Origin: Ditibartonella apihabitans
GTDB taxonomy: Bacteria > Pseudomonadota > Alphaproteobacteria > Rhizobiales > Rhizobiaceae
Assembly (NCBI RefSeq): GCF_002007485.1
Contig: NZ_CP015820.1
Coordinates: forward strand, 806,001 to 870,000
Direction: 5' to 3'
Length of the DNA: 64,000 nucleotides
Shown in pieces: positions 56,545-64,000 of the stretch (position 1 is its first letter; every line of letters starts with the position of its first letter). Made by a program: the position numbers and the translations under genes. The notes beneath the pieces were generated by a model. It saw nothing but the letters and a program-made list of their open reading frames with translations. It ran no database searches and was not told the DNA's origin.

Positions 56545-57231
56545 ATGAAAGTTCTTGTTATTGAAGATGATCGTGAAGCAGCACGCTATCTTGAAAAGGC
56601 CTTGAATGAGGCCGGTCATTCTGCCGATGTTGCCGGTGATGGTGAAACAGGAGAGACACTGGCAGAAAACGGCAATTATGATGTTATGATCATCGATCGG
56701 ATGTTGCCAAAAAAGGACGGGCTTTCCGTTATTATGGCATTGCGTGCCAAAGGCATTGAAACGCCGGTTCTTATTCTTTCGGCATTGGGACAGGTTGATG
56801 ATCGGGTAACCGGTTTACGCGCTGGTGGTGATGATTATCTTACAAAGCCCTACGCTTTTTCGGAGCTTCTCGCCCGCATTGAAGTTTTGCAGAGACGAAA
56901 AAATCCCAAAGAAGCGGAAACGATTTATCGGGTAGGCGATCTTGAACTTGATCGGCTGGCTCACACTGCAAAGCGTGCCGGACAGGATATTATCCTGCAA
57001 CCCCGCGAATTTCGTCTCCTTGAATATTTGATGCGTCATGCCGGACAGGTCGTCACGCGTACCATGTTGCTTGAAAATGTCTGGGATTATCATTTTGATC
57101 CCCAAACAAATGTAATTGATGTTCACATCTCGAGACTTCGTTCTAAGATCGAAAAAGGTTTTGATACACCACTCCTTCAAACAGTGCGTGGTGCCGGCTA
57201 CATGTTGAAAGCGGTCGATAAGCCATCATGA
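56545..57231 (+). CDS. Response regulator, OmpR family, degP-linked
   Basis: 228 residues. Phospho-acceptor Asp51 is in VMIIDRMLPKKDG, Thr/Ser is in LILSALGQ and Lys in YLTKPYAFSELLARI. The winged helix ends VIDVHISRLRSKIEKGFDTPLLQTVRGAGYML. The ATG at 56545 follows GAGAGGTG; a longer frame to 56491 starts inside the hairpin and is rejected. The kinase gene overlaps its stop (ATGA). Because it follows degP, a role in envelope stress is likely (inference); a similar pair is known as TceRS in Brucella relatives, but I am not certain of that identity. Confidence 0.9.
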   Translation: MKVLVIEDDREAARYLEKALNEAGHSADVAGDGETGETLAENGNYDVMIIDRMLPKKDGLSVIMALRAKGIETPVLILSALGQVDDRVTGLRAGGDDYLTKPYAFSELLARIEVLQRRKNPKEAETIYRVGDLELDRLAHTAKRAGQDIILQPREFRLLEYLMRHAGQVVTRTMLLENVWDYHFDPQTNVIDVHISRLRSKIEKGFDTPLLQTVRGAGYMLKAVDKPS

Positions 57232-58649
57232 ACAGGATCAAAAGCTTGTTGCGCACAACAGCAGTGCGCTTGTCAGCCCTTTATATCATTCTTTTCGGGC
57301 TGGTTGCTGTAGGGCTTTCGATCTATATGACATCGCTTGCCATTTCTATGTTGACCGATCAGACCCAAAAGACTTTGAATGAAGAAATCGCAAATATCGA
57401 GCACGCCTATCAACATGGCGGATTACCTCTTCTTGTGCGCACGATTGACCGCAGGTCGCGTCAACCGGGCGCTTTTCTTTATCTTGTGGCCGATCCTCAG
57501 GGAAGATTTCTGGCAGGTAACGTGCAAAATATTGAACCGGGACTTTTGAACGGGAGCGGCTTGCTCAAGAATTCGGTATTTTATTCGCGTTTTGGCGACA
57601 ACGGAGATAAGACCGAACACCGTGCTATTGCAGCCGTTATCGATTTGCCGAATGGTATGAAATTACTGGTGGGACGTGATATAAGCGAGCCGGAAAAATT
57701 CATCACCATTATAAGAAAAGCCCTGATGATTGCCTTTGCGGCAATGGCCGTCGGTGCGTTGCTCATCTGGTTTTTTGTTGGCAGGCGGGCATTGAAACGT
57801 ATTGATCAGGTAACCGCAGCATCACAACGCCTTATGTCGGGTGACTTGAGCGGGCGACTTCCTGTTACTGGTGCCGGTGACGAGTTTGACAGGCTTTCTC
57901 ACAATCTGAATATTATGTTGGAACGCATAGAGGAGCTCAATAGCGGCTTGCGGCAGGTTTCTGACAATATCGCCCATGATTTGAAAACACCTTTGACAAG
58001 ATTGAGGAATCGCGCGGACGAGGCGCTTTCACGGCGTGATAAAGATGTTGATTATCGCCAGACTCTTGAGGCAATTATTGCTGAATCGGACCAGCTCATC
58101 CGTACATTCAACGCTATTCTTATGATCTCTCGTATTGAAGCAAGCACTGCTGTCGAGCATTTGGAGAAACTCGACGCTCGACCAATTGTCGAAGATGTCG
58201 CCGAACTCTATGGTCCGGTTGTCGAGGATGCCGGTGTCAAATTCGAGATGGGAAAAACGTTCGACGTAAATTTGTTGTTAAATCGGGAACTTCTGGCTCA
58301 GGCTCTGATCAACCTGATCGACAATGCCATCAAATATGGTGCGACCAGTAAACGAACACCGACAATATCACTGTCCATGAATGATAATGACGGTCATATC
58401 GAAATTATCGTTAGTGATAATGGCCCCGGTATTAATCCCGAAGATAGGGAAAGGGTCACCAAACGTTTTGTAAGACTGGAAGACAGCCGGACCAAGCCGG
58501 GGTTCGGAATCGGTCTGAGTTTGGCAAAAGCGGTCATGAAACTTCATGGTGGTGAGCTTATGCTCGAGGATGCTAATCCTGGACTGAAAGCAGTTTTGTC
58601 TTTTCCAAAATTGGCGGAAGAAAAAACAGATCTGAAAAAACTCTCATAA
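57228..58649 (+). CDS. Sensor histidine kinase, partner of the degP-linked regulator
   Basis: 473 residues. Two membrane helices (LYIILFGLVAVGLSIYMTSLAI and KALMIAFAAMAVGALLIWFFVG) enclose a periplasmic part of about 130 residues. A HAMP domain (QRLMSGDLSGRLPVTGAGDEFDRL) follows, then the H box DNIAHDLKTPLTRLRNRADEAL, the N box LINLIDNAIKYG, and SDNGPGINPEDRERV and GFGIGLSLAKAVM. Its start overlaps the regulator stop by four bases, so they form one unit. Confidence 0.92.
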   Translation: MNRIKSLLRTTAVRLSALYIILFGLVAVGLSIYMTSLAISMLTDQTQKTLNEEIANIEHAYQHGGLPLLVRTIDRRSRQPGAFLYLVADPQGRFLAGNVQNIEPGLLNGSGLLKNSVFYSRFGDNGDKTEHRAIAAVIDLPNGMKLLVGRDISEPEKFITIIRKALMIAFAAMAVGALLIWFFVGRRALKRIDQVTAASQRLMSGDLSGRLPVTGAGDEFDRLSHNLNIMLERIEELNSGLRQVSDNIAHDLKTPLTRLRNRADEALSRRDKDVDYRQTLEAIIAESDQLIRTFNAILMISRIEASTAVEHLEKLDARPIVEDVAELYGPVVEDAGVKFEMGKTFDVNLLLNRELLAQALINLIDNAIKYGATSKRTPTISLSMNDNDGHIEIIVSDNGPGINPEDRERVTKRFVRLEDSRTKPGFGIGLSLAKAVMKLHGGELMLEDANPGLKAVLSFPKLAEEKTDLKKLS

Positions 58650-58832
58650 AAAACGTTTTTCCCGTAGGATTTTAGAAGCGGATAACTTCCTGATTTCTAA
58701 AAACGGTCAATCATTACATCAAAATCTGCGTTAGTCATTGCCAGTTTGAAGCAAATGGTTTTCTATCGTTTTCAATAGATATTGGATAGTCCGCTGAAAA
58801 AGCTGGAAATAAAGCAGGGAAGTTGAATACAG

Positions 58833-61754
58833 ATGCAACAGGCTTTCTGGAAACAAACGTTAAAACATTTAACCCCGCTCAATGAAACCGGCCCCCAATG
58901 GTTGGCCGATATGACAGAAAAAGCTCGTGCAGATCATCTTGAAGAGCTGGCGGCTGAACTCGAAAACGGAAAAGGTCAGTCGGAATTTTTAGGCACAGTC
59001 ATGACGCTTTCACCTTTTTTGCGTGAAACGATCATACGCAATCCGTCCTTTATCGCTCCGCTTGTTCATAAAGACATTTTGCAGCGTTTGAATGAAATTC
59101 TCGTTGATATCAGCAAGATCGATACAAGTGAGAATATTACCGAAGCGCTTTTAATGGCGGCATTACGGCAAAAGAAGCTTGAAATGCATCTCTTGATTGC
59201 TCTTGCCGATCTTGGCGGAATTTTTACTTCTGCAATGACTTCGGAATGGTTGACAAAACTTGCCGAAACGACATTAGGGGCGGCATTGCGGTTTTTATTA
59301 CGGGATACCCACAATCAAGGAAAAATAAGTCTCGCCGATTATAACAATCCTGAAAACGATTGCGGACTTGTTGTTCTGGGGATGGGAAAACTCGGTGCAC
59401 GTGAACTCAATTATTCATCAGATATAGATCTTATTGTCTTTATCGATGAAACTTCGTCCCATATCGGTGATCCCTATGAGAGTATCGATGTTTTTTCCAA
59501 AATGATGCGTCGGCTTATCCGTATCATGCAGGAACGCACTGCCGACGGTTATGTTTTTCGCATTGATTTAAGGTTGCGTCCTGATCCAGGCTCTACCCCA
59601 CTTGCACTTCCAATCAGTGCGGCGCTTCATTATTACGAGAGCAGGGGCCAGAATTGGGAACGCGCGGCAATGATCAAAGCGCGGCCGGTCGCCGGAGATA
59701 TCAAGGCAGGCGACGCGGTGCTGCATGAACTCTCTCCTTATATTTGGCGTAAATATCTTGATTATGCTGCTATTGCAGATATCCATTCAATCAAACGTCA
59801 AATCCATGCTTATAAAGGCCATGGGGAAATTGCTGTCCGTGGCCACAATGTCAAACTCGGACGTGGGGGAATCCGTGAAATAGAATTTTTTGTTCAGACC
59901 CAACAATTGATTGCTGGCGGGCGTTTTCCTGAACTTCGTGGGAGACGCACAGTGGATATGCTTGCCGAACTTTGTTCGCTCGGTTGGATTAGTGCGGATA
60001 CGCGCGATGTTTTGACAGAGAAATATGCTTACTTACGCAATGTCGAACATCGCATCCAGATGCTGGAAGATGAACAGACGCATATTCTGCCGGAAGATGA
60101 CGATGGCTTTACAAGCGTTGCTTACATGATGGGTTATACGAACACCAATGACTTTACACGCGATTTTCTTGAAACGCTGAAAACTGTCGAACACCATTAT
60201 GCTGCACTGTTCGAACAGGAGAAAGAACTGGGTTCGGATGCTGGAAATCTGGTTTTTACCGGTGAAGATGATGATCCGGGAACGCTTGCAACATTGTCAA
60301 AATTGGGGTTTTCTCGTCCGAGTGATATTTGTCGCATTATCAGAACCTGGCATTTCGGACGTTATCACGCTACCCAATCTGCGGAGGCGAGAGAAAGATT
60401 GACCGAATTGACGCCTGCGCTTCTCAAAGCGTTCGGTGCTACCAAAAGAGCCGACGAGGCCTTGTCGCGTTTTGACGCTTTTTTACAGGGTCTTCCGTCC
60501 GGCATCCAGCTTTTTAGTCTTTTACAGTCCAATCCCTCATTGCTTGATATGCTGGTTCTCATCATGAGCTCGGCACCGCGTCTTGCAGATATTATTACCA
60601 GAAAGCCGCATATTTTTGACGGTATGCTCGACCCGGCAATTTTTGCCGAATTGCCGACAAAAACCTATTTGCAAAATCGGCTCGAATTTTTCTTGAGTGG
60701 TGTTACCAATTATGAAGATATACTCGACCAGTTGCGCCTTTTTGCAAGTGAACAAAGGTTTCTCATCGGTATCAGGCTTCTTAACGGTGCAATTGAAGGT
60801 GAACGCGCAGCACGTGCTTTTACAGATCTTGCCGATTTGATGATTGCCAATACACTTGCGGCAGTCGAACAGGAATTTTCTCGTGTGCATGGTTTTGTCA
60901 AAGGCGGTCGGGTCGGAATATTGGGAATGGGGAAACTCGGTAGCCATGAGCTTACCGCCGGTTCCGATCTCGATCTTATTTTGCTTTATGATTATGATAA
61001 GCAGACAGAAATGTCGGATGGCGAAAAGCCGCTTTATATTTCCCAATATTATATGCGCTTGACGCAACGTCTGGTTTCCGCATTGTCGGCACCGACCGGC
61101 GAAGGTGTTCTTTACGAGGTCGATTTGAGACTTCGCCCATCGGGAAACAAGGGGCCGGTTGCTGTACCGTTCGAAGCTTTTGGCAAATACCAGCGAAATG
61201 AAGCATGGGTATGGGAGCATCTGGCACTCACACGTGCTCGCGCTGTGGCCGGCGACCCAATGTTTTTACAACAACTCGAAGATGAAGTGGCCGCTATTAT
61301 TGCTTTAAAGCGCGATAAGAAAAAGGTTTCCCATGATGTGCGCGAAATGCGCGAATTAATCGAGCAAGAAAAACCGTCCATCAATATATGGGATTTCAAA
61401 ACGATGCGCGGCGGGCAAGTCGATCTCGAATTTATAGCCCAATTCGCGCTGATTACACACCAAAGCGAATTTGTTGTAGGCCGTACAACAGGTGAAGTTC
61501 TGGAAAGATTGCCTCAAGCATTTCTGTTGGTCTCCTCGGTTGGCGAACTTCATCATGCTTATCGTGTATATACGAATTTGAGCCAGATGATGCGGTTATG
61601 TCTTAACGAAAAGCTTGATCCGGATGACATGCCGCCCGGTCTTGCAGATCTCTTACAAAGAACTGTCGGCGAACCCGATTTGAGCCACGTTGAAAGCCTG
61701 ATTGCCGAAATGGCAAACACCGTTGGTCAAATATTTGACGAGGTGGTGGTCTAA
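58833..61754 (+). CDS. glnE: Bifunctional glutamine synthetase adenylyltransferase/deadenylylase
   Basis: 973 residues with two nucleotidyltransferase domains. The N-terminal domain (deadenylylation) has GMGKLGARELNYSSDIDLIVF near residue 187; the C-terminal one (adenylylation) has GMGKLGSHELTAGSDLDLILLYDY near 700. Each is followed by a helical domain (GGIREIEFFVQTQQL and GGQVDLEFIAQFALI). GlnE attaches or removes AMP on glutamine synthetase in response to PII and glutamine. It stands alone 180 bases after the kinase gene and is convergent with the PleC-like gene. Confidence 0.97.
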   Translation: MQQAFWKQTLKHLTPLNETGPQWLADMTEKARADHLEELAAELENGKGQSEFLGTVMTLSPFLRETIIRNPSFIAPLVHKDILQRLNEILVDISKIDTSENITEALLMAALRQKKLEMHLLIALADLGGIFTSAMTSEWLTKLAETTLGAALRFLLRDTHNQGKISLADYNNPENDCGLVVLGMGKLGARELNYSSDIDLIVFIDETSSHIGDPYESIDVFSKMMRRLIRIMQERTADGYVFRIDLRLRPDPGSTPLALPISAALHYYESRGQNWERAAMIKARPVAGDIKAGDAVLHELSPYIWRKYLDYAAIADIHSIKRQIHAYKGHGEIAVRGHNVKLGRGGIREIEFFVQTQQLIAGGRFPELRGRRTVDMLAELCSLGWISADTRDVLTEKYAYLRNVEHRIQMLEDEQTHILPEDDDGFTSVAYMMGYTNTNDFTRDFLETLKTVEHHYAALFEQEKELGSDAGNLVFTGEDDDPGTLATLSKLGFSRPSDICRIIRTWHFGRYHATQSAEARERLTELTPALLKAFGATKRADEALSRFDAFLQGLPSGIQLFSLLQSNPSLLDMLVLIMSSAPRLADIITRKPHIFDGMLDPAIFAELPTKTYLQNRLEFFLSGVTNYEDILDQLRLFASEQRFLIGIRLLNGAIEGERAARAFTDLADLMIANTLAAVEQEFSRVHGFVKGGRVGILGMGKLGSHELTAGSDLDLILLYDYDKQTEMSDGEKPLYISQYYMRLTQRLVSALSAPTGEGVLYEVDLRLRPSGNKGPVAVPFEAFGKYQRNEAWVWEHLALTRARAVAGDPMFLQQLEDEVAAIIALKRDKKKVSHDVREMRELIEQEKPSINIWDFKTMRGGQVDLEFIAQFALITHQSEFVVGRTTGEVLERLPQAFLLVSSVGELHHAYRVYTNLSQMMRLCLNEKLDPDDMPPGLADLLQRTVGEPDLSHVESLIAEMANTVGQIFDEVVV

Positions 61755-62156
61755 TTGGCGCACTTCGTTTGTGAGCTGGTTTCATAAATAATACGACAAT
61801 CAGAACGCTGTCCGGTATTTTTCCGAGTTATCAGGCGTTACTCTTGATAAATGGGCAGGCCAACACACTATCAGTCATGATAAACTGGCAGGCTGGAAAA
61901 TTTCAAGAATTCAACGGAAATCTGCCTGTTATTTTTATGATTATTCGAACTTAAAGTTGGCTGAACGGTAAAACAAAAGGAAGAGAGGCCAACTATTCAT
62001 AATTAATAGTGTAATAACAAAAGTGAGATATGTCTTTTAGACAAACAAAATCGGTAAGAGATAATAAGCTATATTTTCTTTATGTTTAATAGTCTCGATT
62101 ATTTCAAAAATGACCGGACTATATCTTGAAAATAGACTTTCAGTTTACACAAACAG
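61755..62156. other. AT-rich intergenic region between glnE and the PleC-like gene
   Basis: About 400 bases between convergent genes, increasingly AT-rich after 61980. No gene, repeat or clear terminator seen. Confidence 0.5.
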
Positions 62157-64000
62157 TTAATGCTTCTGCGTGACTGGCAAGGTGATGGTAACGGTTGTTC
62201 CTTTGCCTTCTTTCGATGTAATATTGAGGTCGCCACCATGGAGCTCTACGAGGGAGCGGGAAATGGCAAGTCCGAGACCGGAACCGGCATGGGTCTTGGT
62301 GAACTGGTTTTCGACCTGCTCGAAAGGCTGACAAAGTTTTGCAATAGCAGCTTCAGGAATGCCTACACCGGTATCGGAGAAAACAAAAACTAGCTTGTCG
62401 TCTTTCTGATAGCCTTTAACGTCGATATGTCCACCGGACGGCGTGAATTTGACTGCATTGGAAAGAATATTCAGGAACACCTGATGAATGGCGCGGCGAT
62501 CAATATCGCCATGAAGTTTGGGGGTAATATCGGCTGTTACAGTGATATTTTTTTCTTGTGCCTGCGGCGTCAAAGTACGCAATGTCTCGCTGATAATCGG
62601 CTCGAGATCTGCATTCTCGCTTGAAAGGGTAAAACGTCCGGCTTCAATCTTCGACATATCAAGAATATCATTGATCAGTGTCAGCAAATGCGTGCCCGAA
62701 TTGTGGATGTCATTCATATATTCGGCGTAACGTTCCGAACCCAATGGGCCAAAAGTGCCCTGTATCATCATTTCCGAAAAACCGATAATGGCATTGAGCG
62801 GCGTTCTCAATTCATGCGACATATTTGCCAAAAATTCGGATTTGGCCTTATTGGCGCTTTCGGCACGTTCTTTTTCCGATTGCAGACTTTCGTTCAGTTT
62901 TTCAACTTCGGTGGCGCGTTGTTGGGCGCTTTGACGCGCAAGTTTCAATTCCTGAATAAAGGAATAAAGCCGCCGCTCGCTATCTTCCAAACTTTTTTGT
63001 TGTTGTTTGAGTTCGGAAATATCGGTACCAACCGAAACCAGACCACCGTCCTGCGTACGACGTTCGTTAATTTTGAGCCAGCTTCCGTCAGACATTTGGC
63101 GGATACTGGTAAAATTGCCGGTGTCATCATGTTCAACCGACATTTCATTGATGGCAGGTTTTGCCATTGCTTCGACTGTTGCCCTTTGAACACCGGGCTG
63201 TAGCATATGATCGGGCAGCGAAGCATATTCGCGGAATTTGCTGTTCGACATAACGAGACGCCCGTCCGAATCCCACAAAACAAAGGATTCGGAGATGTTT
63301 TCTATTGCATCGCGAATGCGCAGATCAGCTTGTGCTGTCTGTTCGGCAAATTGATGTTGCTCGCTTATGTCAAATGAAATGCCGACGAGGTGGGCTTCTT
63401 CCTCTTGGGCAACTTCGGCACGAATACGCATCCAGACATAGTGGCCATCGGCATGGCGCATAGGAAGATTGATATCAATGTGATCTTTCTCTCCACTCAT
63501 CAAATCGCGTGCCAATTCGTAAAGATCGGCATCCGCCGGATTGATGATGGACGTGATTTCAGAGATCGACAGAAGTGCGTCTTTCGGTTTGAAACCGAGC
63601 ATTTCATACATGGAACGCGACCAATAAACACGTCCGCTTGCCATATTCCAGTCCCATAGGCCGCAACGTCCGCGCATCATCGCCATGTCAATGCGGTTCT
63701 GGATTTTTTCGGAAATGAGATCGGTATCACGTACACGGGCGGCCTGTGCATAATAGGCATAGAGAATGGCTAATATGACCCCGACTGTTCCGGCGAAAAT
63801 GGTAATATTGACCGATATGGATTTACGCCATTCAAGGTAAATTTCGTCTGTTTCTTCACCAACGAAAACGCCGTATTTTCCTTGCGCTGCCTGATCGAAT
63901 GCAGCCAAAGAAGCTTTTCCGTCAATCTTGACTTGCATCACTCCGGCACTGCGGCCGAGAACGAATAAAGCCTGACTATCAGCGACAGAATCTGTGAGCG
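62157..64000 (-). CDS. PleC-like membrane sensor histidine kinase (5' end outside window)
   Basis: The frame is open to the window edge, giving the last 614 residues. In order: end of a periplasmic domain, a membrane helix (VNITIFAGTVGVILAILYAYYA), two PAS domains (MRGRCGLWDWNMASGRVYWS... and NISESFVLWDSDGRLVMSN...), a coiled-coil linker and the kinase core. The H box LANMSHELRTPLNAIIGFSEMMIQGTFGPLG with LINDILDMSKIEAGR is the DivJ/PleC/PdhS signature. The N box is FLNILSNAVKFTP and the G boxes are DTGVGIP and GSGLGLAISRSL. PleC controls DivK phosphorylation and polarity in the cell cycle. glnE is convergent. Confidence 0.88.
   Translation of the reverse strand, partial: LTDSVADSQALFVLGRSAGVMQVKIDGKASLAAFDQAAQGKYGVFVGEETDEIYLEWRKSISVNITIFAGTVGVILAILYAYYAQAARVRDTDLISEKIQNRIDMAMMRGRCGLWDWNMASGRVYWSRSMYEMLGFKPKDALLSISEITSIINPADADLYELARDLMSGEKDHIDINLPMRHADGHYVWMRIRAEVAQEEEAHLVGISFDISEQHQFAEQTAQADLRIRDAIENISESFVLWDSDGRLVMSNSKFREYASLPDHMLQPGVQRATVEAMAKPAINEMSVEHDDTGNFTSIRQMSDGSWLKINERRTQDGGLVSVGTDISELKQQQKSLEDSERRLYSFIQELKLARQSAQQRATEVEKLNESLQSEKERAESANKAKSEFLANMSHELRTPLNAIIGFSEMMIQGTFGPLGSERYAEYMNDIHNSGTHLLTLINDILDMSKIEAGRFTLSSENADLEPIISETLRTLTPQAQEKNITVTADITPKLHGDIDRRAIHQVFLNILSNAVKFTPSGGHIDVKGYQKDDKLVFVFSDTGVGIPEAAIAKLCQPFEQVENQFTKTHAGSGLGLAISRSLVELHGGDLNITSKEGKGTTVTITLPVTQKH

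Noticed and set aside
62157-64000. Assignment as PdhS
   Set aside because: A membrane helix and a periplasmic segment are present, whereas PdhS is cytoplasmic; PleC fits better.

Overview
The window is an ordinary chromosomal segment of an alphaproteobacterium of the Hyphomicrobiales (Rhizobiales). Three things point there: the gene set (ccrM, a MucR/Ros regulator, feuNPQ, a PleC-like kinase, ppdK, DUF1491/DUF5330/DUF1499 proteins), gene neighbourhoods typical of the Brucella/Bartonella branch, and a moderately low GC content with very AT-rich gaps. A Bartonellaceae member of the environmental or insect-gut kind (Bartonella apis-like) is my best guess. This is inference, because no marker gene settles the species. 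I see no phage, insertion sequence, CRISPR array, rRNA operon or replication origin.

Layout. 1-9.0 kb: end of thrB, rnhA, a DsbD-N-like exported protein, YqgE/AlgH, a large membrane GGDEF-EAL protein with altered motifs, a RimJ-like acetyltransferase, an M16 protease and thrC. 9-13.5 kb: lipoprotein, HAD phosphatase, ccrM (with a candidate CtrA box and a GANTC site upstream) and mutY. 14-15.8 kb: a two-gene sugar cassette (GT25 glycosyltransferase plus NAD-dependent epimerase) coupled to dciA (DUF721). 16.4-25.1 kb: dsbA, smc, ppdK, polysaccharide deacetylase, DUF1499 protein. 25-31.6 kb: metallo-hydrolase, tRNA-Gln, a 77-residue flagellar-rod-like miniprotein, corA, an orphan methylmalonyl-CoA mutase-like subunit, an extremely AT-rich gap and a HerA/YjgR-like ATPase. 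32-39.5 kb: L,D-transpeptidase, sodB, a tandem pair of small cysteine-containing exported proteins, oligopeptidase B, msrB, mucR, sufE, DUF5330. 39.7-45.7 kb: histidine kinase overlapping a peptidoglycan-binding membrane protein, DUF1491, two coupled envelope proteins and a PBP1A-type synthase. 46-48.5 kb: feuN-feuP-feuQ. 48.5-64 kb: FMN-dependent monooxygenase, surface-antigen lipoprotein, ccmIEFH, degP, a two-component system, glnE, and the 3' part of a PleC-like kinase.

Themes. Much of the window serves the cell envelope: disulfide chemistry, cytochrome c maturation, periplasmic proteolysis, peptidoglycan synthesis and crosslinking, and LPS sugar modification. It is coupled to signalling: FeuNPQ, the degP-linked two-component system, a PleC-like kinase, a lone kinase next to a peptidoglycan-binding protein, and the GGDEF-EAL receptor. 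CcrM, SMC, DciA and MucR add cell-cycle and chromosome functions.

Most notable observations: a likely one-base homopolymer frameshift (or unusual upstream GTG start) in the signal peptide of feuN; a flagellar-rod-like miniprotein away from any flagellar gene; the sugar cassette between mutY and dciA; a tandem 12-residue repeat in CorA; the duplicated small exported cysteine proteins; and several intergenic repeats that look like operators. I found no convincing large undescribed multi-gene system.
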